A stretch of DNA of 64,000 nucleotides from Agathobaculum sp. Marseille-P7918. Its GTDB lineage: Bacteria; Bacillota; Clostridia; Oscillospirales; Butyricicoccaceae. Each line of letters starts with the position of its first letter. The stretch's first letter is position 1. A model generated the notes under the pieces. The model did no database searches, was not told the origin of the DNA, and saw only the letters and a list, made by a program, of their open reading frames with translations. A program made the translations under genes and the position numbers. Below are positions 7,339 to 15,419 of this stretch, one piece after another. The stretch is from positions 1-64,000 of the forward strand of contig NZ_UYYD01000004.1 in the NCBI RefSeq assembly GCF_900625105.1, in the 5' to 3' direction.

Positions 7339-7728
7339 TCACGCTTGGTTCTCCTGGCAATCCTTGCAGATGCCTTCGAACAGGATATCATACCGCAGGA
7401 CTTGCACGCCCGAGGTGTCTTCCACCTGCTCGAGCAGGTTTTCGATATGCGGCATGTGCACGTCATAAACGGCGCCGCACTTTTCGCATCGGACATGGTA
7501 GTGTTCGCTGGTGTTGAAGTCAAACCGGTCCGCGCCGTTCGGCACAGGGACACGGCGGATCTCGCCCTGCGAAGCGAGCTGGTTTAAGTTGCGGTAAACG
7601 GTAGCCTTGCTGATGGAAGGATGTTCAGCCGCCACGGCAGCATACACGTTGTCCGCAGTGGGATGGTCGTGCATCTGCAGGACGGTCTGCAAAACAATTT
7701 GACGCTGCACCGTATTTCTGGTCTGCAT
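7339..7728 (-). CDS. perR: Fur-family repressor, PerR type
   Basis: 129-residue Fur-family regulator. The N-terminal winged helix (TADNVYAAVAAEHPSISKATVYRNLN) is followed by a dimerisation domain with a His-rich metal site (HYHVRC) and two zinc-binding pairs, CEKCG and CKDC. The short length and its place directly upstream of rubrerythrin favour PerR (peroxide sensing through iron-catalysed His oxidation) rather than iron-sensing Fur or zinc-sensing Zur. The AT-rich palindromic segment over its promoter suggests autoregulation. Subfamily choice is inference. Confidence 0.85.
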   Translation of the reverse strand: MQTRNTVQRQIVLQTVLQMHDHPTADNVYAAVAAEHPSISKATVYRNLNQLASQGEIRRVPVPNGADRFDFNTSEHYHVRCEKCGAVYDVHMPHIENLLEQVEDTSGVQVLRYDILFEGICKDCQENQA

Positions 7729-7742
7729 GCTGTCACCTGCTT

Positions 7743-7796
7743 CCTAATAGTATAAAGTATTAATTAGAGTATATACTTAATTTATACCATTGTCAA
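7743..7796 (-). promoter_or_regulatory. perR-rbr promoter with AT-rich operator
   Basis: Minus strand TTGACA (7791-7796), 17 bases, TATACT (7768-7773). The -10 lies in the perfect palindrome AGTATATACT and is followed by AAGTAT/ATACTT inverted arms, as expected for a Per-box-like site. Confidence 0.65.
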
Positions 7797-7827
7797 GCAC
7801 GAATCGTATCATCCGGCAGGTTTTGCC

Positions 7828-8481
7828 TTACAGGACGTAGAGAAAGACCATCAGATAGTGACAGACGCTGCCGGCGATCACGAACAGATGGAACAGTTCG
7901 TGGAATCCGAGCAAGGGCGTGGGGTTGGGGCGTTTGGTAATATAGATCACCCCGCCGATCGTATAGAATATCCCGCCGGCCGCCAGCAGCAGGATCGCGG
8001 GAACTGGCATGGAGAGCACGACGCCAAAATCAAAGACGATTGCCCAACCCAGCGCCAGATACAGTGCAGTGCCGAGAAAGCGCGGCGCATCGATCCAGAC
8101 CAGCTTGACGGCAATGCCGGTCGCGGCGATCAGCCAGATGCAGGCAAGAAATACATAGTTGTGCGGCGGCTGCATGTAGCAAAGCACGATCGGGGTGTAA
8201 CTGCCGGCGATTAGCACATAGATCATGCTGTGGTCGAGCTTTTTGAGGCGGCGCAGCGTTTTTTCCTCCCGGCAGGAATAATGATACACACAGCTGGCAG
8301 AGTACAGCCCGATCAGCGACAGGCAGAAGATGACGACCGAGGCGGCTTGCTGGCTGTTTGACGAACCGGTTGCGCCCAATCGAAGCAGCATGGCGAGCAG
8401 ACCGATCCCGCTCAGCACTGCGCCGACAAAGTGTGAATAACTGGAAAACGGTTCCCGTGCCTTGAGAAAAACACGCGGCAT
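7828..8481 (-). CDS. Hemolysin III / PAQR-family membrane protein
   Basis: 217 residues with seven predicted membrane helices. The family hallmarks are present: SASCVYHYS in helix 2, LDHSMIYVLIAGSYTP in helix 3 and HELFHLFVIAGSVCHY near the C-terminus, which together supply the Ser, Asp and His residues of the zinc site seen in PAQR proteins. These are thought to be membrane-embedded hydrolases (ceramidase-like); the name hemolysin III is historical. The ATG follows AAAAGGAGTG. It is a single gene upstream of, but transcribed towards, perR. Confidence 0.88.
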   Translation of the reverse strand: MPRVFLKAREPFSSYSHFVGAVLSGIGLLAMLLRLGATGSSNSQQAASVVIFCLSLIGLYSASCVYHYSCREEKTLRRLKKLDHSMIYVLIAGSYTPIVLCYMQPPHNYVFLACIWLIAATGIAVKLVWIDAPRFLGTALYLALGWAIVFDFGVVLSMPVPAILLLAAGGIFYTIGGVIYITKRPNPTPLLGFHELFHLFVIAGSVCHYLMVFLYVL

Positions 8482-8593
8482 ATCGTATCACTCCTTTTAA
8501 GATATGGTTTATAAAACTATTTAACGTATAATATAATACTACATCAAAGGGAAAATGCAATAGCTTTGGATGAAATTATTGTGTCCGATCGGT

Positions 8594-8625
8594 AAAAAAA
8601 TACACCTGTGTTTCCACAGGTGTAT
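8594..8625 (-). terminator. Terminator of the polysaccharide deacetylase gene
   Basis: On the minus strand ATACACCTGTG, loop GAAA, CACAGGTGTAT followed by TTTTTT. Confidence 0.85.
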
Positions 8626-8636
8626 CATGGTTTGTT

Positions 8637-9881
8637 TTATGCGATGACCACAACGGTGTGCGCGCTTTCCTCCCAGTCCACAAGGAATCCGCAGAGATCG
8701 CCGAGGCTTCGCAGTTTATAGTAGGTATAGCCGTCGATGTTGTAAGCGGCTACCATGTGCAGGCTGCCGTCCGCCATGGTCGGTTCGGTAATCGACCGAA
8801 CCGTGCGTTTTCCGGATGCAAGCGGTTTGTTTTCCGTTCCGATCGGCGTATAGGGGGCAAAGGACGTCAGCTCGACGCGCTGCGTGCTTTGGTTCCACTG
8901 CACGTCATAACCGCTTGCCGTGTCCTTGAGCAAAACGGCCACATCGCGCACGCGTACATAATTGTTGCCGCCGATGTTATAAGCCGGCAGCGAAGTGACC
9001 GTTCCGTTAACCGATACCTTCGCGGCGGTGGGGGTTGCGGTGGCGGTTTGCTGCAGCAGGGCGGACACCGGTTTGTCCATGTGGATGCCGTAGCGCGGCA
9101 TGTTGTACAGGGACGAGAACGGATGCGCCTGTCCCGCGTTGGTCAGGGTGCTGATTAAAATGCCGTTGTTGCGCAGGATCGAAGGCATCCAGCCATCATA
9201 GGCACCATAGGGATAGGAGAAATACAGCACATTTTGCTGGCCGGTGTACTGCTTGATGAGTTCAATGCTGGTTTGCAGGTCGCTGCCTACGCGCAGACGG
9301 TAGGCGTTTTCGGATTCCCCGGCCAGACGCATCACACCGTTGATGCCGTCGGGCGCATTGTTGCCGCCGTATTGCGGATTGTGCAGGTTATAGGTATGCG
9401 AGCCGATCTCCACCAGACCGCTGGATACCATTTCCTGTGCCTCTTCCCAAGTGAGCGAGCGCCGCGATGGGCTGGCGGCGATGTCCGGCTGGATATTGCG
9501 CGCCACCACGGCGATGGCTGCTTTCATACCGGTCTCCATCAGGATGGGATAAGCATAGTCGTAATTCGAGCGATAGCCGTCGTCAAACGTGATCATCACG
9601 GGTTTGTCCGGCATCTGCGCCCGGCCCTGCGTGATTTCCACCAAATCCGACGGGAGCAAGGGGGTATACCCGAATTCCTGCAAAAACTCCATGTCCTGAC
9701 GGAACCGATCCACCGTAATGGTCATGCTGTTGGTGGCATTCGGATCTTCTGTCAGATCATGGTACATCAAAATGGTCAGGTTCTTGCCTGCCGGTGCTGC
9801 GCCTGCGCTGCCGATCATGGATAAGACGATAGCCATGCAGGTAAAAGCTGTCAAAAAACGTTTCCAACCCCTTTTTTTCAT
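8637..9881 (-). CDS. Secreted polysaccharide deacetylase with copper amine oxidase-like stalk domain
   Basis: 414 residues with an N-terminal signal peptide (MKKRGWKRFLTAF, then a hydrophobic core ending GSAGAAPA). The NodB/CE4 domain follows: the metal motif TFDDG, the second motif IGSHTYNLHNP and a later FSYPYGAYD. Such enzymes remove acetyl groups from peptidoglycan or related glycans outside the cell. The C-terminal part (about 285-414) has the NGTVTSLPAYNIGGNNYVRV and YKLRSLGDLCGFLV pattern of copper amine oxidase N-terminal-like domains, which serve as wall or surface-binding modules. The ATG at 9881 precedes the signal peptide; longer in-frame extensions lack a ribosome site and overlap the promoter. 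Confidence 0.87.
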   Translation of the reverse strand: MKKRGWKRFLTAFTCMAIVLSMIGSAGAAPAGKNLTILMYHDLTEDPNATNSMTITVDRFRQDMEFLQEFGYTPLLPSDLVEITQGRAQMPDKPVMITFDDGYRSNYDYAYPILMETGMKAAIAVVARNIQPDIAASPSRRSLTWEEAQEMVSSGLVEIGSHTYNLHNPQYGGNNAPDGINGVMRLAGESENAYRLRVGSDLQTSIELIKQYTGQQNVLYFSYPYGAYDGWMPSILRNNGILISTLTNAGQAHPFSSLYNMPRYGIHMDKPVSALLQQTATATPTAAKVSVNGTVTSLPAYNIGGNNYVRVRDVAVLLKDTASGYDVQWNQSTQRVELTSFAPYTPIGTENKPLASGKRTVRSITEPTMADGSLHMVAAYNIDGYTYYKLRSLGDLCGFLVDWEESAHTVVVIA

Positions 9882-9907
9882 CTCTAAACCCTGCCTTTCT
9901 AACCATA

Positions 9908-9936
9908 AGTATACCAGAGAATTTCCATTTTGTCCA
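9908..9936 (-). promoter_or_regulatory. Promoter of the deacetylase gene
   Basis: Minus strand TGGACA, 17 bases, TATACT; diverges from the DUF1836 operon promoter 15 bases away. Confidence 0.7.
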
Positions 9937-9950
9937 CTTTGCCGTCCCAC

Positions 9951-9979
9951 TTGCATGCGGGAGCTGGAAGGATTATAAT
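9951..9979 (+). promoter_or_regulatory. Promoter of the DUF1836-ybaK-nitrilase-thiE operon
   Basis: TTGCAT, 17 bases, TATAAT. The expected start near 9986 lies within the AGGAGG just downstream, so the leader is very short and favours the ATG at 10003. Confidence 0.7.
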
Positions 9980-10002
9980 GAGGAGGAAATGAGGTGAAAA
10001 TC

Positions 10003-10533
10003 ATGCCGGACTTTGGTCAAATTCTGGAGCGGGTTTTTTCCGATCAGGATATTTTGCCGGCCGATGTGCCGCAGCTGGATCTGTATATGGATCAGGTCTT
10101 GTCGCTGTTCGACCAGCATCTGTCCGCTGATAAGAGAAATCCATCGGATAAGCTGCTGACCAAAACGATGGTGAATAATTATGTCAAAGAAGGGTTGATC
10201 ACGCCGGTGCGCGGCAAAAAGTATACGCGTCAGCAGATCATGCAGCTGCTGTGCGTGTATCATTTGAAGCAGAACCTGCGTCTGAGCGATGTCAAAGCGC
10301 TGACCGGGCGCGAGGATGTGGATTTTGAAGCCTGCTATGCGCATCTGCTGGAGGATAAAGCGCGCATCCGCGACAGCATCCCGCCGATGCTGGATGCGTT
10401 TGTGCCGTCGGACGTGGATGACCCAAACGGACGGCTGATGCTGTGCCTTGCGCTCAGCGAAATCGCGTCTTATCTGCGCCGGTTGTGTGAAAGCATGATC
10501 GACGGCATAGAGGAACAAACCGGAGGGAAATAA
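10003..10533 (+). CDS. DUF1836 family protein
   Basis: 176 residues, soluble. The central segment TKTMVNNYVKEGLITPVRGKKYTRQQIMQLLCVYHLKQNLRLSDVKAL reads as a MerR-like winged helix, the hallmark of DUF1836 proteins; a long helical C-terminus follows. A regulatory role is likely but no target is known. Two starts compete: GTG at 9994 behind AGGAGG, and ATG at 10003 behind GAGGTG. I prefer the ATG because the promoter just upstream would start transcription at about 9986, leaving AGGAGG mostly outside the mRNA. First gene of a four-gene operon. Confidence 0.78.
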   Translation: MPDFGQILERVFSDQDILPADVPQLDLYMDQVLSLFDQHLSADKRNPSDKLLTKTMVNNYVKEGLITPVRGKKYTRQQIMQLLCVYHLKQNLRLSDVKALTGREDVDFEACYAHLLEDKARIRDSIPPMLDAFVPSDVDDPNGRLMLCLALSEIASYLRRLCESMIDGIEEQTGGK

Positions 10534-10535
10534 AG

Positions 10536-11009
10536 ATGTCCATTGAAAGAGCAAAGGCTTGGCTGCGCCAGTTCGGCGCAGAGGATCGGGTGCTGGAATT
10601 TGATACGTCGTCGGCGACGGTCGAGCTGGCGGCGCAGGCGGTTGGCTGCGAGCCGGCGCGCATCGCCAAAACGCTGTCGTTCCGCACTGGGGACGGGGTG
10701 ATCCTGATTGTGGCCGCAGGGGATACCAAGATCGACAACCCGCGTTATAAGGCGCGCTTTGGCTGCAAAGCGAAGATGCTTGCCTTTGAAGAGGTGGAGC
10801 CGGAAATCGGTCATGCGGTCGGCGGGGTGTGCCCCTTCGGCATCAACGATGGGGTGACCGTTTTTCTGGATGAATCGCTGCATCGCTTTGAAACCGTGTT
10901 TCCTGCCTGCGGCTCGTCCAATTCCGCCATCGAGCTGACCATCCCCGAACTCGAGAAGTTTTCCGGCTATAAAGCCTGGGTGGATGTGTGCAAGGGATGG
11001 CGGGAATAA
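10536..11009 (+). CDS. YbaK/EbsC-type aminoacyl-tRNA deacylase
   Basis: 157-residue protein of the YbaK/ProX family, which hydrolyses mischarged tRNAs such as Cys-tRNA(Pro) or Ala-tRNA(Pro) in trans. The motifs KTLSFRTGDG, the conserved lysine-containing start of the pocket, and GGVCPFGI are present, and the length is typical for the stand-alone type. The start lies 2 bases after the previous stop behind GGAGGG. Its end overlaps the next gene by 13 bases. Substrate specificity cannot be read from the sequence. Confidence 0.87.
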   Translation: MSIERAKAWLRQFGAEDRVLEFDTSSATVELAAQAVGCEPARIAKTLSFRTGDGVILIVAAGDTKIDNPRYKARFGCKAKMLAFEEVEPEIGHAVGGVCPFGINDGVTVFLDESLHRFETVFPACGSSNSAIELTIPELEKFSGYKAWVDVCKGWRE

Positions 11010-11722
11010 CCGTTTCCTTGGCGCAGTTCGGCGCCGGAGAGGACAAGCAGGCCAACTTGCGCACAATAGAGTCGTTCGCACAAAAAGCAAGAGAATCCGA
11101 CTCCTGTATGCTGTTTCTGCCGGAATACAGCATGTTTTACGCAAAAGTGAACAGACGGTCACACATCCGGCAAGCGGCGGAGTCACTGGATGGCGCGTTT
11201 GTGCAGGCGCTGGCGCGGCTGGCGCGGCAATACAGCCTGTGGCTTGCGGCAGGGATGTATGAGCAAACGGACGGCCTGCCGTATAACACCATTGTGGTGG
11301 TGGATGCAGACGGTGTGCTGCGTGGCGTGCACCGCAAGCAGCGGCTGTACGACGCTTTCGGCTATCGCGAATCCGAGGAGTGCCGGGCAGGGGAAATGCC
11401 GTTTGTGCCGGTGCAGACACCGGCTGGCAAGCTGGGTATCATTACCTGTTTTGAGCTGCGTTTTCCTGCGCTCGCAGCGGAACAAAAGCAGGCAGGGGCG
11501 GAGGTCTTGTTCGTTCCGGCGGGCTGGGCTGCCGGTGAAAACAAGGTATTGCACTGGCGCACGCTGCTCTGCGCGCGTGCCATTGAAAACAGCATGACCG
11601 TGCTCGGCGTGGATCAGGATGCGCCCGGATGCTTTATCGGCCACAGCGCGGCGTTTGCCGCGGATGGCCGCACGCTGGGAGCGCTGGACGAGGGCAGCGG
11701 CCTGCTGCATATCACAATTTGA
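10997..11722 (+). CDS. Carbon-nitrogen hydrolase (nitrilase superfamily)
   Basis: 241-residue cytoplasmic amidase of the nitrilase/omega-amidase class. The catalytic triad is visible: Glu43 in LPEYSMF, the Lys in GVHRKQRLYD and the Cys in GIITCFELRFP. This type often deaminates omega-amides or repairs deaminated glutathione-like metabolites; the substrate here is unknown. The ATG at 10997 overlaps ybaK; a GTG at 10988 is an alternative and no strong ribosome site marks either, consistent with translational coupling. Third gene of the operon ending in thiE. Confidence 0.86.
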   Translation: MAGITVSLAQFGAGEDKQANLRTIESFAQKARESDSCMLFLPEYSMFYAKVNRRSHIRQAAESLDGAFVQALARLARQYSLWLAAGMYEQTDGLPYNTIVVVDADGVLRGVHRKQRLYDAFGYRESEECRAGEMPFVPVQTPAGKLGIITCFELRFPALAAEQKQAGAEVLFVPAGWAAGENKVLHWRTLLCARAIENSMTVLGVDQDAPGCFIGHSAAFAADGRTLGALDEGSGLLHITI

Positions 11723-11734
11723 AGGAGAATCATC

Positions 11735-12367
11735 ATGCAATTTGATCCCACATTGTATGTCATTACGGACAGCACTTATCATACGACGGAAACCCTGCTG
11801 CACGCGGTCGATCAGGCTTGCGCGGGCGGCGCAACCCTGATTCAGCTGCGCGAAAAGGATACGGGCGGCCGGGATTATCTGGCGCTGGCGCAGCAGGTCA
11901 AGGCGATCACTGACCGCTGGCAGGTGCCGCTGATCATCGATGACCGCGTGGATGTGGCCATCGCGTGCGACGCGGCGGGAGTACATGTCGGGGCGAGCGA
12001 TCTGCCGGTTGCGGTGTGCCGCAAGCTGCTGGGGCCGGACAAGATCGTCGGTGCGACCGCCAAGACCGTGGAAGCGGCGCAGGCAGCCTATGCCGACGGT
12101 GCGGATTATCTCGGCACGGGTGCGATTTTCCCGACCACGACCCATGTGACGACTAAGGTCACGCCGGTGTCCACGCTGGACGAAATCTGCCGCGCGGTGC
12201 CCATTCCGGTGGTGGCGATCGGCGGATTGAACGCGGAAAATATGGACGTTTTGGCAGGTAGCCCGATCGCGGGCATCGCGGTGGTTTCCGCGGTGATGAA
12301 AGCGGAGGACCCGCGTGCAGCGGCGGCACAAATCAAAGAAAAGTTTTTGGCGCAGCACAAACGCTGA
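11735..12367 (+). CDS. thiE: Thiamine-phosphate synthase
   Basis: ThiE joins the pyrimidine (HMP-PP) and thiazole phosphate moieties to make thiamine monophosphate. The 210-residue TIM-barrel shows LYVITD, QLREKD, LIIDDRVDVA, GVHVGASDLP, the GTGAIFPTTT loop and the phosphate-binding AIGGLNAEN. It starts 12 bases after the nitrilase gene behind AAGGAG. No other thiamine gene and no TPP riboswitch is seen here, so regulation follows the DUF1836 operon. In one strand segment GATAKT replaces the more usual G-x-S-x-x-T loop. Confidence 0.92.
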   Translation: MQFDPTLYVITDSTYHTTETLLHAVDQACAGGATLIQLREKDTGGRDYLALAQQVKAITDRWQVPLIIDDRVDVAIACDAAGVHVGASDLPVAVCRKLLGPDKIVGATAKTVEAAQAAYADGADYLGTGAIFPTTTHVTTKVTPVSTLDEICRAVPIPVVAIGGLNAENMDVLAGSPIAGIAVVSAVMKAEDPRAAAAQIKEKFLAQHKR

Positions 12368-12383
12368 TCCGGCTAAGATACAG

Positions 12384-12419
12384 AAAAAGGCTTCGGAACG
12401 AAAGTTCCGAAGCCTTTTT
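12384..12419. terminator. Bidirectional terminator between thiE and the second cysK-like gene
   Basis: GGCTTCGGAAC, loop GAAA, GTTCCGAAGCC with A5 and T5 flanks; same stem as 6698-6735. Confidence 0.9.
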
Positions 12420-12446
12420 GATTGCCGTTTGGATGAAAAATGCGGA

Positions 12447-13376
12447 TCAATCCTGAAACAGCGGGGTGGAGAAATAACGCTCCGCCGTGTCGGGCAGGAC
12501 AGTGACCACGGTTTTGCCGGGACCGAGCTTTTTGGCAAGCTGGATCGCGGCGGCAACGTTGGTGCCGCTCGAAATGCCGCACATCAAACCTTCCAGACGG
12601 GCCAGATCCTTTGCGGTCTGGATGGCCTCATCATCGGTGACGATGTACAGGTGATCGTAGATCTTTGTGTTCAGGTTCTTGGGGATGACGCCGTCGCCAA
12701 TGCCCATCTGCAAATGCGTGCCGATCGAGCCGCCGGACAGGATGGCCGCGTTTTCCGGCTCTACTGCCCAGATCTCAAGCTGGGGGTTCTGTGCTTTGAG
12801 CACTTCACCGATGCCGCTGATCGTGCCGCCTGTGCCGAAGCCGGAGCAGAAACCGTCGATCGGGCCGCCAACCTGCTCCAGGATTTCGGTGGCGGTGTGA
12901 TGGCGATGAACCGCGGGGTTGGCCGGGTTGTCGAACTGACCCGGAACAAAGACCTTGGGGTCATTTTTAGCCATTTCGTCTGCAATTCGCTGGCATTCCG
13001 CGATGCAATCGCCGATATTGCCGGCATCATGTACCAGAATCACTTCCGCGCCGTAGTGCTGCACGAGCTTGCGGCGTTCTTCGGAAACCGAATCCGGCAT
13101 GATGATCTTGACCGTATAGCCCTTGACCGCACCGCAAAGCGCAAGGCCGATGCCCTGATTGCCGCTGGTGGGTTCTACAATAATGGTGTCCGATTTGATC
13201 AAGCCCTTGCGCTCGGCATCTTCCACCATGTTGAGTGCAGTGCGCGTTTTAATGGAACCGCCGACGTTCAGGCCCTCGAACTTGACGAGCACCTCAGCGC
13301 AGTCTGCTGGAACCATGCGGTTCAAACGTACCATCGGCGTATGGCCGACTGCTTCCAGAATGTTGCTGCATATCAT
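12447..13376 (-). CDS. Cysteine synthase-like PLP enzyme (OAS-TL/CBS family paralogue)
   Basis: 309-residue fold-type II PLP enzyme. The PLP lysine sits at residue 43 in NVGGSIKTR, and GFGTGGTISGIG binds the phosphate. It differs from canonical CysK at two signature spots: GGSIKTR replaces P-x-GSVKDR, and TSGNQGIG replaces TSGNTGIG. This clade is often annotated as cysteine synthase, but the amino-acceptor or nucleophile may differ (for example a cystathionine, sulfocysteine or diaminopropionate synthase activity). Starts at ATG behind GAGAGGAAG, single-gene unit with an extended -10 promoter. Family certain, reaction uncertain. Confidence 0.85.
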   Translation of the reverse strand: MICSNILEAVGHTPMVRLNRMVPADCAEVLVKFEGLNVGGSIKTRTALNMVEDAERKGLIKSDTIIVEPTSGNQGIGLALCGAVKGYTVKIIMPDSVSEERRKLVQHYGAEVILVHDAGNIGDCIAECQRIADEMAKNDPKVFVPGQFDNPANPAVHRHHTATEILEQVGGPIDGFCSGFGTGGTISGIGEVLKAQNPQLEIWAVEPENAAILSGGSIGTHLQMGIGDGVIPKNLNTKIYDHLYIVTDDEAIQTAKDLARLEGLMCGISSGTNVAAAIQLAKKLGPGKTVVTVLPDTAERYFSTPLFQD

Positions 13377-13410
13377 CGAAAAATCTTCCTCTCAAACATG
13401 TCTGCTATAC

Positions 13411-13419
13411 ATTATAACA
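13411..13419 (-). promoter_or_regulatory. Extended -10 promoter of the second cysK-like gene
   Basis: Minus strand TGTTATAAT; no good -35 at 17 bases. Confidence 0.55.
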
Positions 13420-13511
13420 CAACTTTTTGCATAAGGATAGAACAGATTGACCAAAAAGTGTCAATCTGCTCTTCTTTTTTTGGAGTTTATGCAGGGAGGA
13501 GGTGAAATGTG

Positions 13512-14228
13512 ATGGAAATTCATTTTCAGCAGGCAAATGCGGGGAATTACTTGGCGGCGTCGCGCGGCAAGGCACAGATCGACTATCTGGTGATCCATTT
13601 TACCGCAAATGACGGCGATACGGCGAAAAACAATGCGGATTATTTTACGCGTGAGAATATTTCGACCTCGGCGCACTATTTTGTGGACGAAAACGAGGTT
13701 TGGCAGTCCGTGCGCGACGCGGATATCGCGTGGCATTGCGGCACCAAGGGTACTTATTTCCACCCGTATTGCCGCAACGCCAACAGCATTGGCATCGAGC
13801 TGTGCAGCCGGATGCAGGACGGGAAGTACTACTTCCGTTCTGGCACCGTGGATCAGGCCGTGCAGCTGGTGCGCACGCTGATGGCGCGATACGGCATTGC
13901 GCCTGACCATGTGGTGCGGCATTACGATGTGACGCACAAGAATTGTCCGGCGCCGTTTGTGGAAAATGCAGCGGCGTGGCAGGACTTCAAACGCAGACTG
14001 ACCGAGGAGGTGGACGATATGACGGCAGATGAAGTCAAGCAGCTGATCGAGCAGAGCAAGACGGTATACACGACGGCGGCAGCCGTGCCCGACTGGGGCC
14101 GCGCAACGGTGGATAAACTGGTGCGTAAGGGCTGGCTGCAAGGCGAAGAAAAGGGCAACCTCAATTTGCCCGAGGAGATGCTGCGCGTGCTGGTGATTAA
14201 TGACCGTGCGGGCATTTATGGGGATTGA
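13512..14228 (+). CDS. N-acetylmuramoyl-L-alanine amidase (Amidase_2), endolysin-like
   Basis: 238 residues without a signal peptide. The amidase_2/PGRP domain is clear: zinc-binding His in LVIHFTAN, AHYFVDENEVWQSV, and the later HYDVTHKNCPAPF that supplies the second His and Cys ligands. It cleaves the MurNAc-L-Ala bond of peptidoglycan. A C-terminal region (about 170-238) contains a short helical DWGRATVDKLVRKGWLQG repeat typical of phage lysins and wall-associated modules. The ATG at 13512 follows GGAGGTGA by 6 bases. Lack of a signal peptide and of wall-export context suggests phage origin or domestication, but no other phage gene is nearby. Confidence 0.88.
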   Translation: MEIHFQQANAGNYLAASRGKAQIDYLVIHFTANDGDTAKNNADYFTRENISTSAHYFVDENEVWQSVRDADIAWHCGTKGTYFHPYCRNANSIGIELCSRMQDGKYYFRSGTVDQAVQLVRTLMARYGIAPDHVVRHYDVTHKNCPAPFVENAAAWQDFKRRLTEEVDDMTADEVKQLIEQSKTVYTTAAAVPDWGRATVDKLVRKGWLQGEEKGNLNLPEEMLRVLVINDRAGIYGD

Positions 14229-14234
14229 GTGACG

Positions 14235-14268
14235 AAAAACGGCGAAAGCAATCTGCTTTCGCCGTTTT
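14235..14268. terminator. Bidirectional terminator between amidase and epimerase genes
   Basis: AAAACGGCGAAAGCA, loop ATC, TGCTTTCGCCGTTTT. Confidence 0.85.
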
Positions 14269-14292
14269 CCATGGGTTTATAGAAAAGGTGAT

Positions 14293-15384
14293 TTAGTCAA
14301 GGTAAGTGACTTTTTCGATGCCCTTGATGCCGAGGCCGGGCTCATCCGACACGGTGATGTCCTTTTCGTTGAACACCGCGCCGCCGAGGATCGGGTCTTC
14401 GGTGCACAGCACCGGGCCGTCCAGATCGATCTTGGTGATGACCTGCTTGGCGCAGGCGAGATGGATCGCCGCGTTGACGCTGATCTTGGCTTCGAGCATG
14501 CAGCCAAGCATGCACTCGACGCCGTATACCTCGGCCGCGGACGCGATCTTGAGCGCGTTGTACAGGCCGCCGGCCTTCATCAGCTTGATGTTGACCAGAT
14601 CGGCTGCGCGCATCTGCATAATGGTCAGCGCGTCCGCCGCGTTCTGTACGCTCTCGTCCGCCATGACCGGGATGGTCACGTTGTCGGTGACGTACTTCAG
14701 GCCGGTCAGGTCGTGCTGGGCAACCGGCTGCTCGACAAATTCGATGTTGAGTCCGGCGTCTTCCATCTGGCCGAGGATGCGCACGGCTTCTTTGGGCTTC
14801 CAGCCCTGATTGGCGTCGATGCGGATCTTGACGTCGTAGCCGACTTCGGCGCGGATGGCCTGCAGGCGGCGCAGGTCGAGCGGTGCGTCCTTGCCGACCT
14901 TGCACTTGAGGCAGTCATAGCCGCGGTCTACCGCGTTGCGTGCGTCGCGCGCCATTTCTTCCGGGTCGTTGACGCTGATGGTGATATCGGTGACGATCTT
15001 GTTGCGGCTGCCGCCGAGCATTTTGTAGACCGGGATGTGGTACAGCTGGCCGTACAGATCCCACAGCGCCATATCGACTGCGGCCTTGGCGCTGGTGTTC
15101 TTGAGGATGCAGCCTTGCAGGGCGAGCATCAGGTTTTCGAAGTCGTCCACTTCGCGGCCCAGAATGGTGGGCGCAATGTGATCCTGAATGGCGCCGATGA
15201 TCGCGCCGGCGGTGTCGCCCGTGACTGCGCCGGTCGGGGGCGCTTCACCGTAGCCGATCGCGCCGGTGTCCGTATGGATCTCCACGATCACGTCCTCGAC
15301 GGACGAAACCGAACGCACCGCCGTCTTAAACGGTACGCGCAGCGGGACGGTAATGCGGCCCAGCCGTATTTTTGTGATTTTCAT
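14293..15384 (-). CDS. L-Ala-D/L-Glu epimerase (enolase superfamily)
   Basis: 363-residue muconate-lactonising subgroup enzyme. The dipeptide epimerase signature is complete: Lys160-x-Lys162, metal ligands Asp190, Glu218 and Asp243, and Lys267 on the other face of the active site. These enzymes turn L-Ala-D-Glu, released from murein peptides, into L-Ala-L-Glu that ordinary dipeptidases can cut. The partner dipeptidase gene lies 35 bases upstream on the same strand, which supports the murein-peptide recycling role. A specificity for other dipeptides cannot be excluded. RBS before ATG is AAGGAG. Confidence 0.9.
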   Translation of the reverse strand: MKITKIRLGRITVPLRVPFKTAVRSVSSVEDVIVEIHTDTGAIGYGEAPPTGAVTGDTAGAIIGAIQDHIAPTILGREVDDFENLMLALQGCILKNTSAKAAVDMALWDLYGQLYHIPVYKMLGGSRNKIVTDITISVNDPEEMARDARNAVDRGYDCLKCKVGKDAPLDLRRLQAIRAEVGYDVKIRIDANQGWKPKEAVRILGQMEDAGLNIEFVEQPVAQHDLTGLKYVTDNVTIPVMADESVQNAADALTIMQMRAADLVNIKLMKAGGLYNALKIASAAEVYGVECMLGCMLEAKISVNAAIHLACAKQVITKIDLDGPVLCTEDPILGGAVFNEKDITVSDEPGLGIKGIEKVTYLD

Positions 15385-15419
15385 CAGTTGTCAACTCCTT
15401 GCTGTAACAGAAATCAGAA

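Noticed and set aside
11600-11740. TPP riboswitch for thiE
   Set aside because: thiE starts 12 bases after the upstream gene and no THI-box (CUGAGA) sequence is present, nor in front of the operon.
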